Source: Thauera sp.
GTDB lineage: Bacteria > Pseudomonadota > Gammaproteobacteria > Burkholderiales > Rhodocyclaceae
Length of the DNA: 10,172 nucleotides
Reading direction: 5' to 3'
NCBI GenBank assembly: GCA_023150215.1
Contig: JAKLLJ010000102.1
Span: 1-10,172, forward strand
Below, piece after piece: positions 1 through 6,047 of this stretch. Positions within the stretch are counted from its first letter, which is position 1. The number at the start of each line of letters is the position of its first letter. Both the position numbers and the translations under genes were made by a program. The notes beneath the pieces were generated by a model that searched no databases, was not told the DNA's origin, and worked only from the letters and a program-made list of their open reading frames with translations.

Positions 1-20
1 GCCACAGGCCGAAACCAGAA

Positions 21-395
21 TCACTCCCAGTCGAGAGCGCCCCGTTTCCACACGTAGATGTAGCCGAGCAGAAGAATACCGAGAAACACGATCATCTCGA
101 AGAAACCAAACAGCCGAATGGACTCATTGGCAGCAATCTCTTTCAGGATGGTTGCCCACGGAAACAGGAAAGCGATTTCGAGATCAAAGAGAATAAAAAG
201 AATAGCCAGAAGATAATAGCGAACGTCAAACTTGATTCGCGCATCTTCAAAAGGCTCGAAGCCGCACTCGAACGGTGACAGCTTTTCGGCGTCAGGCTTG
301 CTGGGGCCAATGATCCAGCCCGCTACGATGGGAATAAAGCCGAACGCAGCTGCAAACAGGATAAAGACAAGGACTGGAAAATAAGATTCCAACAT
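21..395 (-). CDS. nuoA: NADH-quinone oxidoreductase subunit A (complex I, NuoA)
   Basis: NuoA is a small inner-membrane subunit of proton-pumping complex I, sitting where the peripheral arm meets the membrane arm next to NuoH and NuoJ. The 124-residue product matches the usual family length. Three hydrophobic segments are visible at about residues 6-28, 60-83 and 97-117. The family signatures PFECGFEPF (41-49) and DVRYYLLAILFILFDLE (57-73) are intact. I chose the ATG at 395 because GGGAG lies 8 bases upstream and translation then opens MLESYFPVLVF as in relatives; an in-frame TTG at 416 would add seven residues lacking support. It is normally the first gene of nuoA-N, so nuoB should begin just off the left edge. 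The gene looks about 50% GC, clearly below its neighbours. Identification is near certain from sequence. Confidence 0.97.
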   Translation of the reverse strand: MLESYFPVLVFILFAAAFGFIPIVAGWIIGPSKPDAEKLSPFECGFEPFEDARIKFDVRYYLLAILFILFDLEIAFLFPWATILKEIAANESIRLFGFFEMIVFLGILLLGYIYVWKRGALDWE

Positions 396-446
396 TACTT
401 GAACTCCCGCAACCAAAAGCAGTCATTAGCGCTGCCTGCAAGCAAA

Positions 447-464
447 TGCCCGCTATTGCGGGCA
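447..464 (-). terminator. Stem-loop between tRNA-Leu and nuoA, possible weak terminator
   Basis: Read on the minus strand this is TGCCCGC, a four-base AATA loop, then GCGGGCA, a perfect 7-bp stem. It is followed by TTTGCTT, a short and interrupted T tract. It begins 15 bases after the tRNA CCA end, so it could end or help process the tRNA transcript. The broken T tract suggests leaky termination, which would let the upstream transcript enter nuoA. I saw no convincing separate promoter in the roughly 50 bases left before the nuoA start. Confidence 0.45.
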
Positions 465-478
465 GCTCACTTATTTTA

Positions 479-563
479 TGGTGCCGACGATGAGACTCGA
501 ACTCATACGGCTTTCGCCACTACCCCCTCAAGATAGCGTGTCTACCAATTTCACCACGTCGGC
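479..563 (-). tRNA. tRNA-Leu, anticodon GAG
   Basis: This 85-base gene folds as a class II tRNA. The acceptor stem GCCGACG pairs perfectly with CGUCGGC, followed by discriminator A and an encoded CCA. The anticodon stem CUAUC/GGUAG (one U-G pair) closes the loop UUGAGGG, which places GAG at positions 34-36, reading CUC/CUU leucine codons. The long variable arm contains GGC-GAAA-GCC, and the T arm is AUGAG, a UUCGAGU loop, then CUCAU. The gene lies directly after secG, the same placement as E. coli leuU, which also has anticodon GAG. Known synteny in Pseudomonas likewise puts a tRNA-Leu after secG. Confidence 0.97.
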
Positions 564-585
564 GCTTCGTTCTGACAGCGCGATA

Positions 586-613
586 ATTATAAGTGTTTTC
601 CCGCACTGCGCAA
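586..613 (-). promoter_or_regulatory. Sigma70-type promoter for tRNA-Leu
   Basis: The minus strand carries TTGCGC (608-613) as a -35 element, a 16-base spacer, and a perfect TATAAT (586-591) as the -10. The stretch between the -10 and the tRNA contains CGCGC, a GC-rich discriminator of the kind seen at stringently controlled stable RNA promoters. The tRNA begins 22 bases after the -10, so a short 5' leader for RNase P is expected. The -35 starts just 15 bases past the secG stop codon, so the tRNA can be transcribed independently of tpiA-secG. Function is inferred from motif match and position. Confidence 0.7.
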
Positions 614-628
614 AGGGCTCGTTGCCAA

Positions 629-979
629 TTATTTCGGGATCGACTGCGCCGGCGAGGACTCGACCGGGACGGCCGGAGCGGGACTAGTGGCGGGCGCAGT
701 CTGCGCCCCCTCCATGACGCTCGCAGGCGCGGACTGCTTGCTGCTCGCGAGGAAACTCAGCCCCAGGCTGGTGATGAAAAACACCGTCGCCAGCACCGCG
801 GTCGTGCGACTGAGGAAGTTCGCCGAGCCGGACGACCCGAACAGGCTGCCGGAAGCACCACTCCCGAAGGCGGCCCCCATGTCGGCGCCCTTGCCGTGCT
901 GGACCAGCACAAGCCCGATCACACCGATACCGACCAGTACGTGCACGGTCAATACGAGAGAGAAGAGATAGTCACCCAT
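629..979 (-). CDS. secG: Preprotein translocase subunit SecG
   Basis: SecG is the small third subunit of the SecYEG channel in the inner membrane; it aids the SecA-driven export cycle. The 116-residue product has a first membrane helix at about 4-24. Next comes the conserved cytosolic stretch beginning QHGKGADMGAAFG (27-39) and running through SLFGSSGSANFLSRTTA. A second helix spans about 58-79. The tail after residue 80 is rich in Ala, Pro and Ser, is unlikely to be folded, and varies between species. Two ATGs sit in tandem (980-982 and 977-979). I chose the second because AGGA then lies 6 bases upstream rather than 3, but the first would add only one Met. tpiA ends 34 bases upstream, so the two are probably co-transcribed. 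Confidence 0.95.
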   Translation of the reverse strand: MGDYLFSLVLTVHVLVGIGVIGLVLVQHGKGADMGAAFGSGASGSLFGSSGSANFLSRTTAVLATVFFITSLGLSFLASSKQSAPASVMEGAQTAPATSPAPAVPVESSPAQSIPK

Positions 980-1013
980 CATGAATCCTGAAAATGAACC
1001 AGAGGTAAGAAAC

Positions 1014-1751
1014 TCAGACACCACCACCCGCCGCACGGCTGATGACCATGAAGTCTGCAGCGACGAGCGAGGCACCACCGACCAGTCCGCCATCGACGTC
1101 GGGCACCGCGAACAGCGCTGCCGCATTGTCCGCCTTCATGCTGCCGCCGTACAGGAGGCGCACCGCGGCAGCCGCGACCCCCTGCCCTGCAAGCCAGGAA
1201 CGAATCGCCGCATGCACTTCACCCACCTGCTCCACGCTCGCCGAGCGCCCGATGCCGATCGCCCACACCGGCTCATAGGCAACGACGACCTGCGCCATCG
1301 CCGCCACGCCCAACGCATCGAGCACCGCTGCGAGTTGGCGGCCGATCACCGCCATCACCCTGCCCTCGTCACGCTCTGCGAGCGTCTCGCCGACACAGAC
1401 GATGGGAACGAGACCGTGCGCGAGCGCAGCGCGCGCCTTGCGACCGACCACTGCATCGTCCTCACCGAACAATGCGCGACGCTCCGAGTGGCCGACGATC
1501 ACATAACGGCAGCCAAACTCCGCAAGCATGCCGGCACTGACCTCACCGGTGTATGCACCCGCCTCGAACTCGGAGACATCCTGCGCACCGAGCGCCACGC
1601 CCGCGGGACGCTCCAGCAGTTGCGCGAGGTAAGGGTAAGGCACGCATACCGCCATCTCCACCCCTGGAACCGCCATCAGGCCGTCGAGCAGGTCGCGATT
1701 GGCAGCGAGGCTACCGTTCATCTTCCAGTTACCGGCGACGAGTCTGGTCAT
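1014..1751 (-). CDS. tpiA: Triosephosphate isomerase
   Basis: TpiA interconverts dihydroxyacetone phosphate and glyceraldehyde 3-phosphate in cytosolic glycolysis and gluconeogenesis. The 245-residue product is a normal TIM barrel. It shows NWKMN with catalytic Lys10, the IVGHSERR motif with His88, AYEPVWAIG with Glu160 as catalytic base, and the phosphate-binding YGGS (201-204) and DGGLVGGASL (220-229). The loop 6 hinge reads WAIGIGRS, where the family nearly always has Thr at the Ile167 position. The ATG at 1751 gives the standard MTRLVAGNWKMNG start; a longer open frame upstream is non-coding and contains the promoter. No strong Shine-Dalgarno is visible before this ATG. It is the first gene of the tpiA-secG unit. 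Confidence 0.97.
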   Translation of the reverse strand: MTRLVAGNWKMNGSLAANRDLLDGLMAVPGVEMAVCVPYPYLAQLLERPAGVALGAQDVSEFEAGAYTGEVSAGMLAEFGCRYVIVGHSERRALFGEDDAVVGRKARAALAHGLVPIVCVGETLAERDEGRVMAVIGRQLAAVLDALGVAAMAQVVVAYEPVWAIGIGRSASVEQVGEVHAAIRSWLAGQGVAAAAVRLLYGGSMKADNAAALFAVPDVDGGLVGGASLVAADFMVISRAAGGGV

Positions 1752-1785
1752 GGGGCGAGCATTGTCCGTGCGGATAAACCGACGG

Positions 1786-1815
1786 ATTATACGGGCTCGC
1801 CGGCAGATGCCGCAA
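1786..1815 (-). promoter_or_regulatory. Sigma70-type promoter for tpiA-secG
   Basis: The minus strand shows TTGCGG (1810-1815) as the -35, an 18-base spacer, and a perfect TATAAT (1786-1791) as the -10. Transcription should start near 1779, leaving a leader of roughly 28 bases before the tpiA ATG. The strong -10 and the inverted repeat upstream suggest that tpiA-secG is a transcription unit separate from pst. The call rests on motif and position. Confidence 0.65.
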
Positions 1816-1966
1816 TGCGCGCCGGGTTGGGCGCCTGAAGCCTGCGGTCGGGAGGACGATCGAGCAGTCACGGTGCCGCGAGGCGGACGGCGCCGGGTGC
1901 CGCAGCGAACACCGTAGCGTGCATGAAAGCACGAAGGGCGTGAGGCGATCGCACTGCACAAAAGCC

Positions 1967-2036
1967 CGTGGCCTGTGTCGCTCCTACGGGCTCACCGCAG
2001 TGTTGCGGTGAGCCCGTAGGAGCGACACAGGCCACG
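1967..2036. repeat. Long perfect inverted repeat, REP-like; probable terminator after pstB
   Basis: Two 33-base arms (1967-1999 and 2004-2036) are exact reverse complements separated by four bases, GTGT. Each arm contains GTAGGAGCGAC on one strand. GTAGGAGCG is a core seen in dispersed REP elements of Pseudomonas and Xanthomonadales, so this may be a REP pair facing inward. On the plus strand the hairpin is followed by AA and six T; on the minus strand by GGC and TTTT. It therefore has the form of a bidirectional intrinsic terminator. It starts 64 bases past the pstB stop and likely ends the pst transcript. Whether other copies exist in the genome cannot be seen here. Confidence 0.9.
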
Positions 2037-2099
2037 AATTTTTTGCTGCCTGCCCGCACCGGGGTACTGCCGGCAACACCCGGTCCGCCGAAGCGTTCC

Positions 2100-2864
2100 T
2101 CAGCCGAAGCGGCCGGTTATGTAGTCTTCGGTTTCCTTCTTCTTCGGCTTCACGAACAGCTCGTCGGTGACGCCGAACTCGACCATCTCGCCTAGGTACA
2201 TGTAGGCGGTGTAGTCGGAGATCCGCGCCGCCTGCTGCATGTTGTGAGTCACGATGACGATGGTGAACTCGGCCTTCAGCTCGTCGATCAGCTCCTCGAT
2301 GCGCGCGGTCGAGATCGGATCGAGCGCCGAGGTCGGCTCGTCGAGCAGGATCACCTCGGGCTTGACCGCGATCCCGCGTGCAATGCACAGGCGCTGCTGC
2401 TGACCGCCCGACAGGCTCATGCCGCTCTGCTTGAGCTTGTCCTTGACCTCGTCCCACAGGGCGGCCTTGCGCAGCGCCCACTCGACCCGCTCGTCCATGT
2501 CGCTGCTCGAGAGCCTCTCGTGCAATTTCACGCCGAAGGCAATGTTGTCGTAGATCGACATCGGGAACGGCGTCGGCTTCTGGAACACCATGCCGATCTT
2601 GGCACGCAGCACGCTGACGTCGATCTCCGAGGCGAGCAGGTTACGACCGTCGAACAGAAGCTGTCCTTCGGCACGCTGCTCCGGATAAAGGTCGTACATG
2701 CGGTTGATCGTGCGCAGCAAGGTCGACTTGCCGCAGCCCGACGGCCCGATGAAGGCAGTGCACTTGTGGCGCGCCATCTTGAAGTTGATGTGCTTGAGCG
2801 CGTGGAACTTACCGTAATAGAAGTTGAAGTCCTTGAACTCGATTTGCGCGTCGGTGATTTCCAT
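2100..2864 (-). CDS. pstB: Phosphate ABC transporter ATP-binding protein PstB
   Basis: PstB is the cytosolic ATPase that powers phosphate import through PstC-PstA; the family name is phosphate-importing ATPase. The 254-residue product is close to the usual length of about 257. It carries Walker A GPSGCGKST (40-48), a Q-loop around VFQKPTPFP (93-101), signature LSGGQQQR (151-158), Walker B VILLDEPTSALDP (171-183) and switch His207 in VTHNMQQ. The ATG at 2864 was chosen because GGAG lies 6 bases upstream and the protein then opens MEITDAQIEF; the frame upstream lacks similarity and runs into pstA. pstA ends 59 bases upstream. phoU usually follows pstB, but here the next element is an inverted repeat. 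Confidence 0.98.
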   Translation of the reverse strand: MEITDAQIEFKDFNFYYGKFHALKHINFKMARHKCTAFIGPSGCGKSTLLRTINRMYDLYPEQRAEGQLLFDGRNLLASEIDVSVLRAKIGMVFQKPTPFPMSIYDNIAFGVKLHERLSSSDMDERVEWALRKAALWDEVKDKLKQSGMSLSGGQQQRLCIARGIAVKPEVILLDEPTSALDPISTARIEELIDELKAEFTIVIVTHNMQQAARISDYTAYMYLGEMVEFGVTDELFVKPKKKETEDYITGRFG

Positions 2865-2881
2865 TCTCTTCTCCAATCCCG

Positions 2882-2900
2882 GCCCGCCATCCTGGCGGGC
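2882..2900 (-). other. Stem-loop in the pstA-pstB gap
   Basis: On the minus strand GCCCGCCA, loop GGA, TGGCGGGC forms a perfect 8-bp GC-rich stem. It ends only a few bases before the pstB ribosome binding site. No T tract follows, so it is not a classical terminator. It could protect the 3' end of upstream message or modulate pstB translation; either role is inference from position. Confidence 0.5.
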
Positions 2901-2923
2901 GCGGATTGCATGCGGCGAATGCC

Positions 2924-3766
2924 TTAGTTGATCTTCTCGGCGCGCAGGAACACACGCGCAACGATGTTCAGGAGCAGCACGCCCATCGTGATCAGGAATA
3001 CGCCCGCCCACGCCAGTTCCTGCCAGTTCGTGAAGGGGCTCATCGCGAATTTGAAGATGGTGACCGGGAGGTTCGCCATCGGCTCGTTCAGGTTGAGCGA
3101 CCAGAACTGGTTGGACAACGCGGTGAAGAGCAGCGGAGCGGTCTCGCCGGCGATACGCGCCACTGCGAGCAACACGCCGGTCAGCACACCCGCCCGCGCT
3201 GCACGCAGGGTGACCTTGCTGATCACCACGCTCTTCGGCGCGCCGAGCGCAAACGCCGCCTCGCGCAAGGTGTTGGGAATGAGCTGCAGCATGTTCTCGG
3301 TGGTACGCACCACCACCGGCAGCACGATCAGCGCGAGTGCAATCACCCCCGACCAGGCCGAGAATTTGCCCGTCTGTGCGACCACCACCGCATACACGAA
3401 GAGACCGATCACGATCGACGGCGCCGATAGCAACAGGTCGTTGATGAAGCGGGTGACGGCCCCCAGCCGGTGGTGACGGCCGTACTCGGCCAGATAGACC
3501 CCGGCGAGGATGCCGACTGGCGTCCCGAGCAGCGTGGCGAGCACGACCATGATCAGGCTGCCGACGATCGCGTTGGCAAGGCCACCGGTGTCAGCGCCAG
3601 GCGGCGGCGTCATCTCGGTGAAGAGCGATGCCGACAGGCCGGACAGGCCAAGGTCGAGCACGGTCCACAAGATCCAGGCGAGCCAGAACAGACCGAAGGC
3701 CATCGCCGACAGTGACAGCGTCAGCGCTACCTGGTTGGTGAGTTTGCGTCTTGCAAGCAGATTCAT
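2924..3766 (-). CDS. pstA: Phosphate ABC transporter permease PstA
   Basis: PstA pairs with PstC to form the inner-membrane channel for inorganic phosphate in the PstSCAB importer. The 280-residue product has about six hydrophobic segments, the first at roughly 13-38, and a short charged N-terminus. The cytoplasmic coupling loop (EAA motif) is visible as REAAFALGAPKSVVISKVTL (168-187), followed by the conserved GVLLAVARIAGETAPLLFTA (197-216). E. coli PstA is slightly longer (296). The ATG at 3766 has AGGAG 5 bases upstream, and that site lies across the end of pstC, which stops 12 bases before. The tight spacing suggests translational coupling with pstC. Identity is distinguished from PstC by the GETAPLLFT motif and by gene order. 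Confidence 0.97.
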   Translation of the reverse strand: MNLLARRKLTNQVALTLSLSAMAFGLFWLAWILWTVLDLGLSGLSASLFTEMTPPPGADTGGLANAIVGSLIMVVLATLLGTPVGILAGVYLAEYGRHHRLGAVTRFINDLLLSAPSIVIGLFVYAVVVAQTGKFSAWSGVIALALIVLPVVVRTTENMLQLIPNTLREAAFALGAPKSVVISKVTLRAARAGVLTGVLLAVARIAGETAPLLFTALSNQFWSLNLNEPMANLPVTIFKFAMSPFTNWQELAWAGVFLITMGVLLLNIVARVFLRAEKIN

Positions 3767-3778
3767 GTTCGCTCCTGG

Positions 3779-4741
3779 TCAGCTCTTCGTGCCCTCGCCC
3801 TTGGCGAGTTGCAGCAGCAGCAGTTTGGACACCACGAGCACGATCAGCGTGATCACGAACAGGATCAGGCCCAGTTCCATCAGCGCTGCAGTGTGCAGGC
3901 CGGGGTCGGCTTCGGCGAACTCGTTGGCGAGCGCCGAGGTGATGCTGTTGCCGGGCGCGAACAGCGAGGCCGAGTCGAGGAAGTTGGTATTGCCGATGAC
4001 GAAGGTGACCGCCATCGTCTCACCGAGCGCACGCCCGAGACCGAGCATCACGCCACCGATCACGCCATTCTTGGTGTAGGGCAACACCGCGCCCCACATC
4101 ACTTCCCAGGTCGTGCAACCCACGCCGTAGGCGGACTCCTTCAACATCGGCGGCGTCACCTCGAACACGTCGCGCATCACCGAGGCGACATACGGAATGA
4201 TCATGATCGCGAGGATGATGCCCGCGCACAGCAGGCCGATGCCCAGCGGCGCACCGGCAAACAGCTTGCCGATCACCGGCACGTGGCCGATCGAGGATTG
4301 CAGCGCGGGCTGGATGTACTTCGCGAAAATAGGCGAGAACACCAGCAACCCCCACATGCCGTACACGATCGACGGGATCGCGGCGAGCAGTTCGATCGCG
4401 GTGCCGAGCGGGCGGCGCAACCAGGCCGGCGACAGTTCGGTCAGGAAAAGCGCGATGCCGAAGCTGACCGGCACTGCGATCAGCAGCGCGATCACCGAGG
4501 TTACGATAGTGCCGTAGATCGGGATCAGCCCGCCGAAGTCCTCCATCGGCGGATTCCATGCGTCCGAGAACAAGAAGCCGATGCCGAAGGCCTGGATACT
4601 GGGCCAGGACGCGTAGACGAGCGCGATGATGATCCCGGCAAGAAGGATCAGGGTGAGCCAGGCGAAGGATTTCGCCAAGCCACCGAAAAGCCGGTCGCCC
4701 AACTTGCTTGAAGCCGACGATGTGAATCCGGTCGTTTGCAT
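3779..4741 (-). CDS. pstC: Phosphate ABC transporter permease PstC
   Basis: PstC is the other membrane half of the phosphate channel. From the ATG at 4741 the product has 320 residues, almost exactly the E. coli length (319). It shows a first helix at about 26-46, five more hydrophobic segments, the coupling loop KESAYGVGCTTWEVMWGAVL (201-220), and GLGRALGETMAVTFVIGN (234-251), typical of PstC. The start is not certain. A GTG at 4840 in the same frame has GGAG 8 bases upstream and would add 33 residues rich in Gly, Ser and Ala, part of them encoded by a strong hairpin. I prefer 4741 on family length, although only a weak GGTG precedes it. pstS lies upstream and pstA starts 12 bases downstream. 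Confidence 0.95.
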   Translation of the reverse strand: MQTTGFTSSASSKLGDRLFGGLAKSFAWLTLILLAGIIIALVYASWPSIQAFGIGFLFSDAWNPPMEDFGGLIPIYGTIVTSVIALLIAVPVSFGIALFLTELSPAWLRRPLGTAIELLAAIPSIVYGMWGLLVFSPIFAKYIQPALQSSIGHVPVIGKLFAGAPLGIGLLCAGIILAIMIIPYVASVMRDVFEVTPPMLKESAYGVGCTTWEVMWGAVLPYTKNGVIGGVMLGLGRALGETMAVTFVIGNTNFLDSASLFAPGNSITSALANEFAEADPGLHTAALMELGLILFVITLIVLVVSKLLLLQLAKGEGTKS

Positions 4742-4795
4742 GGAAACACCAGAAAGGGTGGCAGCACCGCTGCCGCCACCCGCCGAAAGGTCACT

Positions 4796-4820
4796 GCCAA
4801 AGGCCCCGGGGGCCTTCGGC
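4796..4820 (-). terminator. GC-rich hairpin between pstS and pstC, likely attenuator
   Basis: On the minus strand the sequence GCC-G-AAGGCCC-CCG-GGGCCTT-T-GGC forms a stem of ten pairs with one mismatch and a three-base loop. Only a TTT, partly within the stem, follows, so termination should be partial. It starts 35 bases past the pstS stop. Such hairpins after a binding-protein gene are known to raise binding-protein expression over the permease genes by partial termination or by protecting the 3' end of the message. That role here is inferred. The element lies inside pstC only if the GTG start at 4840 is used. Confidence 0.55.
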
Positions 4821-4855
4821 TGTACGCTGGGTCGAGCCACGAAACGGGCTCCGAC

Positions 4856-5896
4856 TTACTTGGTCGCGAAGACCGGATTGCCTGCGGCGTCCTTCATCTC
4901 ACCCCACGAAGCGCGGATCAGATCGACAGTTGCCTTGGGCAGCGGAACGTACTCGAGCTCGAGCGCCATGTCGCCGCCGTTGGCGTAGGCCCACTCGAAG
5001 AACTTCAGCGCCTCGGCCGCCTGCGCCGGCTTGTCCTGAACCTTGTGCATCAGGATGAAGGTGGCACTGGTGATCGGCCACGACTTGGCGCCCGGCTCGT
5101 TGGTCAGGATCTCGTAGAAAGCCGACTTGGACCAGTCTGCTCCTTCGGCCGCCGCAGCGAACGAATCGGCGCTCGGCTCGACGAACTGCCCTTCCTTGTT
5201 CTGCATGATCGCGTGCGAGAGCTTGTTCTGCTTGGCGTAGGCGTACTCGACGTAGCCGATCGAACCTGGCAGACGCTGCACGAAGGCCGAGACGCCCTCG
5301 TTGCCCTTGCCACCCAGACCCACCGGCCACTGCACGGCGGTACCTTCACCGACTTTGTCCTTCCACTCGGTCGAGACCTTGGACAGGTAGTTGGTGAACA
5401 CGAAGGTGGTGCCCGAACCGTCGGCGCGACGCACCACGCCGATATCCTGGTCGGTCAGCTTGAGGTCGGGGTTCAGCGCAACGATCGCCGGATCGTTCCA
5501 CTTGGTGATCTTGCCGTGGTAGATGCTGGCCAGGAGCTCGCCGGTGAGCTTCATCGCACCCGGCTTCACGCCTTCAAGGTTAACCACCGGCACGACCGCG
5601 CCGATCACGGTCGGGAACTGCTGAAGCCCACCCTCGGCGAGCTTTTCCGGGGTCAGGGGCATGTCCGAGGCACCGAAATCGACCGTCTTGGCGCCGATCT
5701 GGCGGATACCGCCACCCGATCCGATCGACTGGTAGTTGACGCGGTTGCCGGTCGCCTTCTGATAAGCGTCGGCCCACTTCGCATAGATCGGCGCCGGGAA
5801 CGTAGCACCGGCGCCAGTGATGTCGGCCGCTTGAGCGTTGACGCCGAACAGGACGGTCGAGCAGGCGGCGAGAGCGAACTTGGTGGAGAAACGCAT
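4856..5896 (-). CDS. pstS: Periplasmic phosphate-binding protein PstS
   Basis: PstS captures inorganic phosphate in the periplasm and delivers it to PstC-PstA. The 346-residue precursor equals the E. coli length. Residues 1-23 are a signal peptide with basic Arg2 and Lys6, a hydrophobic core, and an AQA cleavage site before ADITGAG. The mature start GAGATFPAPIYAKWADAYQK (28-47) is a near copy of the E. coli protein. Phosphate-binding segments are visible: GATF (30-33), SIGSGGG (57-63), DFGASD (73-78) and RRADGSGTTF (156-165). The ATG at 5896 has GAGG 8 bases upstream; longer frames upstream are non-coding. There is no lipobox, so this is a soluble periplasmic form. It heads pstSCAB and probably responds to phosphate starvation. 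Confidence 0.98.
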   Translation of the reverse strand: MRFSTKFALAACSTVLFGVNAQAADITGAGATFPAPIYAKWADAYQKATGNRVNYQSIGSGGGIRQIGAKTVDFGASDMPLTPEKLAEGGLQQFPTVIGAVVPVVNLEGVKPGAMKLTGELLASIYHGKITKWNDPAIVALNPDLKLTDQDIGVVRRADGSGTTFVFTNYLSKVSTEWKDKVGEGTAVQWPVGLGGKGNEGVSAFVQRLPGSIGYVEYAYAKQNKLSHAIMQNKEGQFVEPSADSFAAAAEGADWSKSAFYEILTNEPGAKSWPITSATFILMHKVQDKPAQAAEALKFFEWAYANGGDMALELEYVPLPKATVDLIRASWGEMKDAAGNPVFATK

Positions 5897-5929
5897 GTTG
5901 ACTACCTCGGTTTGAGAGACTGAGCCCGT

Positions 5930-5952
5930 AAGGTAGCAAGCGATTGTTACAG
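5930..5952 (-). promoter_or_regulatory. Candidate PhoB-type promoter of pstSCAB
   Basis: On the minus strand CTGTAAC (5946-5952) resembles a Pho-box half-site (CTGTCAC/T). Ten bases after it comes TACCTT (5930-5935), a fair -10 of the TAnnnT type. No good -35 is present, and that half-site-to--10 spacing is what PhoB-dependent promoters show. The expected partner repeat 11 bases upstream is poor (ACGCAAC). Transcription would start near 5922, about 26 bases before the pstS ATG. The placement supports the call more than the motif does. Confidence 0.35.
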
Positions 5953-6047
5953 CCACGTTGCGTGTCATCGAATGGGAAGATTCACCGCTGCCGCTGACGC
6001 CGTGATCGCAGTGTCGGGCATCCCCACCCGTTCGCCCCCATCGTTGC

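Larger units (their letters stand above)
1752..2099. other. Gene-free gap between pstB and tpiA
   Basis: These 348 bases separate the pst operon from tpiA. The part nearest tpiA holds a promoter (1786-1815). The part nearest pstB holds a long perfect inverted repeat (1967-2036). The stretch of about 150 bases between them, 1816-1966, shows nothing I can name beyond a minor 5-bp stem around 1918-1933. Short open frames crossing the gap give low-complexity Arg/Pro/Ala translations with no family resemblance. No phoU or remnant of it is recognisable here. Confidence 0.75.

Noticed and set aside
1..20. Possible nuoB start (a GTG near the left edge on the minus strand)
   Set aside because: Only a few bases are available and no coding sequence can be read, so no feature can be supported.
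981..1838. Plus-strand open frame of 285 codons across tpiA
   Set aside because: It is opposite to a clear triosephosphate isomerase and crosses its promoter; the composition is that of a shadow frame.
1752..1961. Upstream extension of tpiA to 1961
   Set aside because: The added 70 residues are Arg-rich without similarity and would overlap the TATAAT promoter; the ATG at 1751 gives the canonical N-terminus.
1868..2195. Short open frames on both strands giving near-identical peptides (VACVAPTGSPQ...)
   Set aside because: The similarity arises because the inverted repeat 1967-2036 reads the same on both strands; there is no start site or family match supporting a peptide.
4736..5923. Plus-strand open frame of 395 codons
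   Set aside because: It is antisense to pstS, which has unambiguous family motifs. The translation has shadow-like Arg/Gly/Leu/His-rich composition and no recognisable domain; long antisense frames are common in GC-rich genes.
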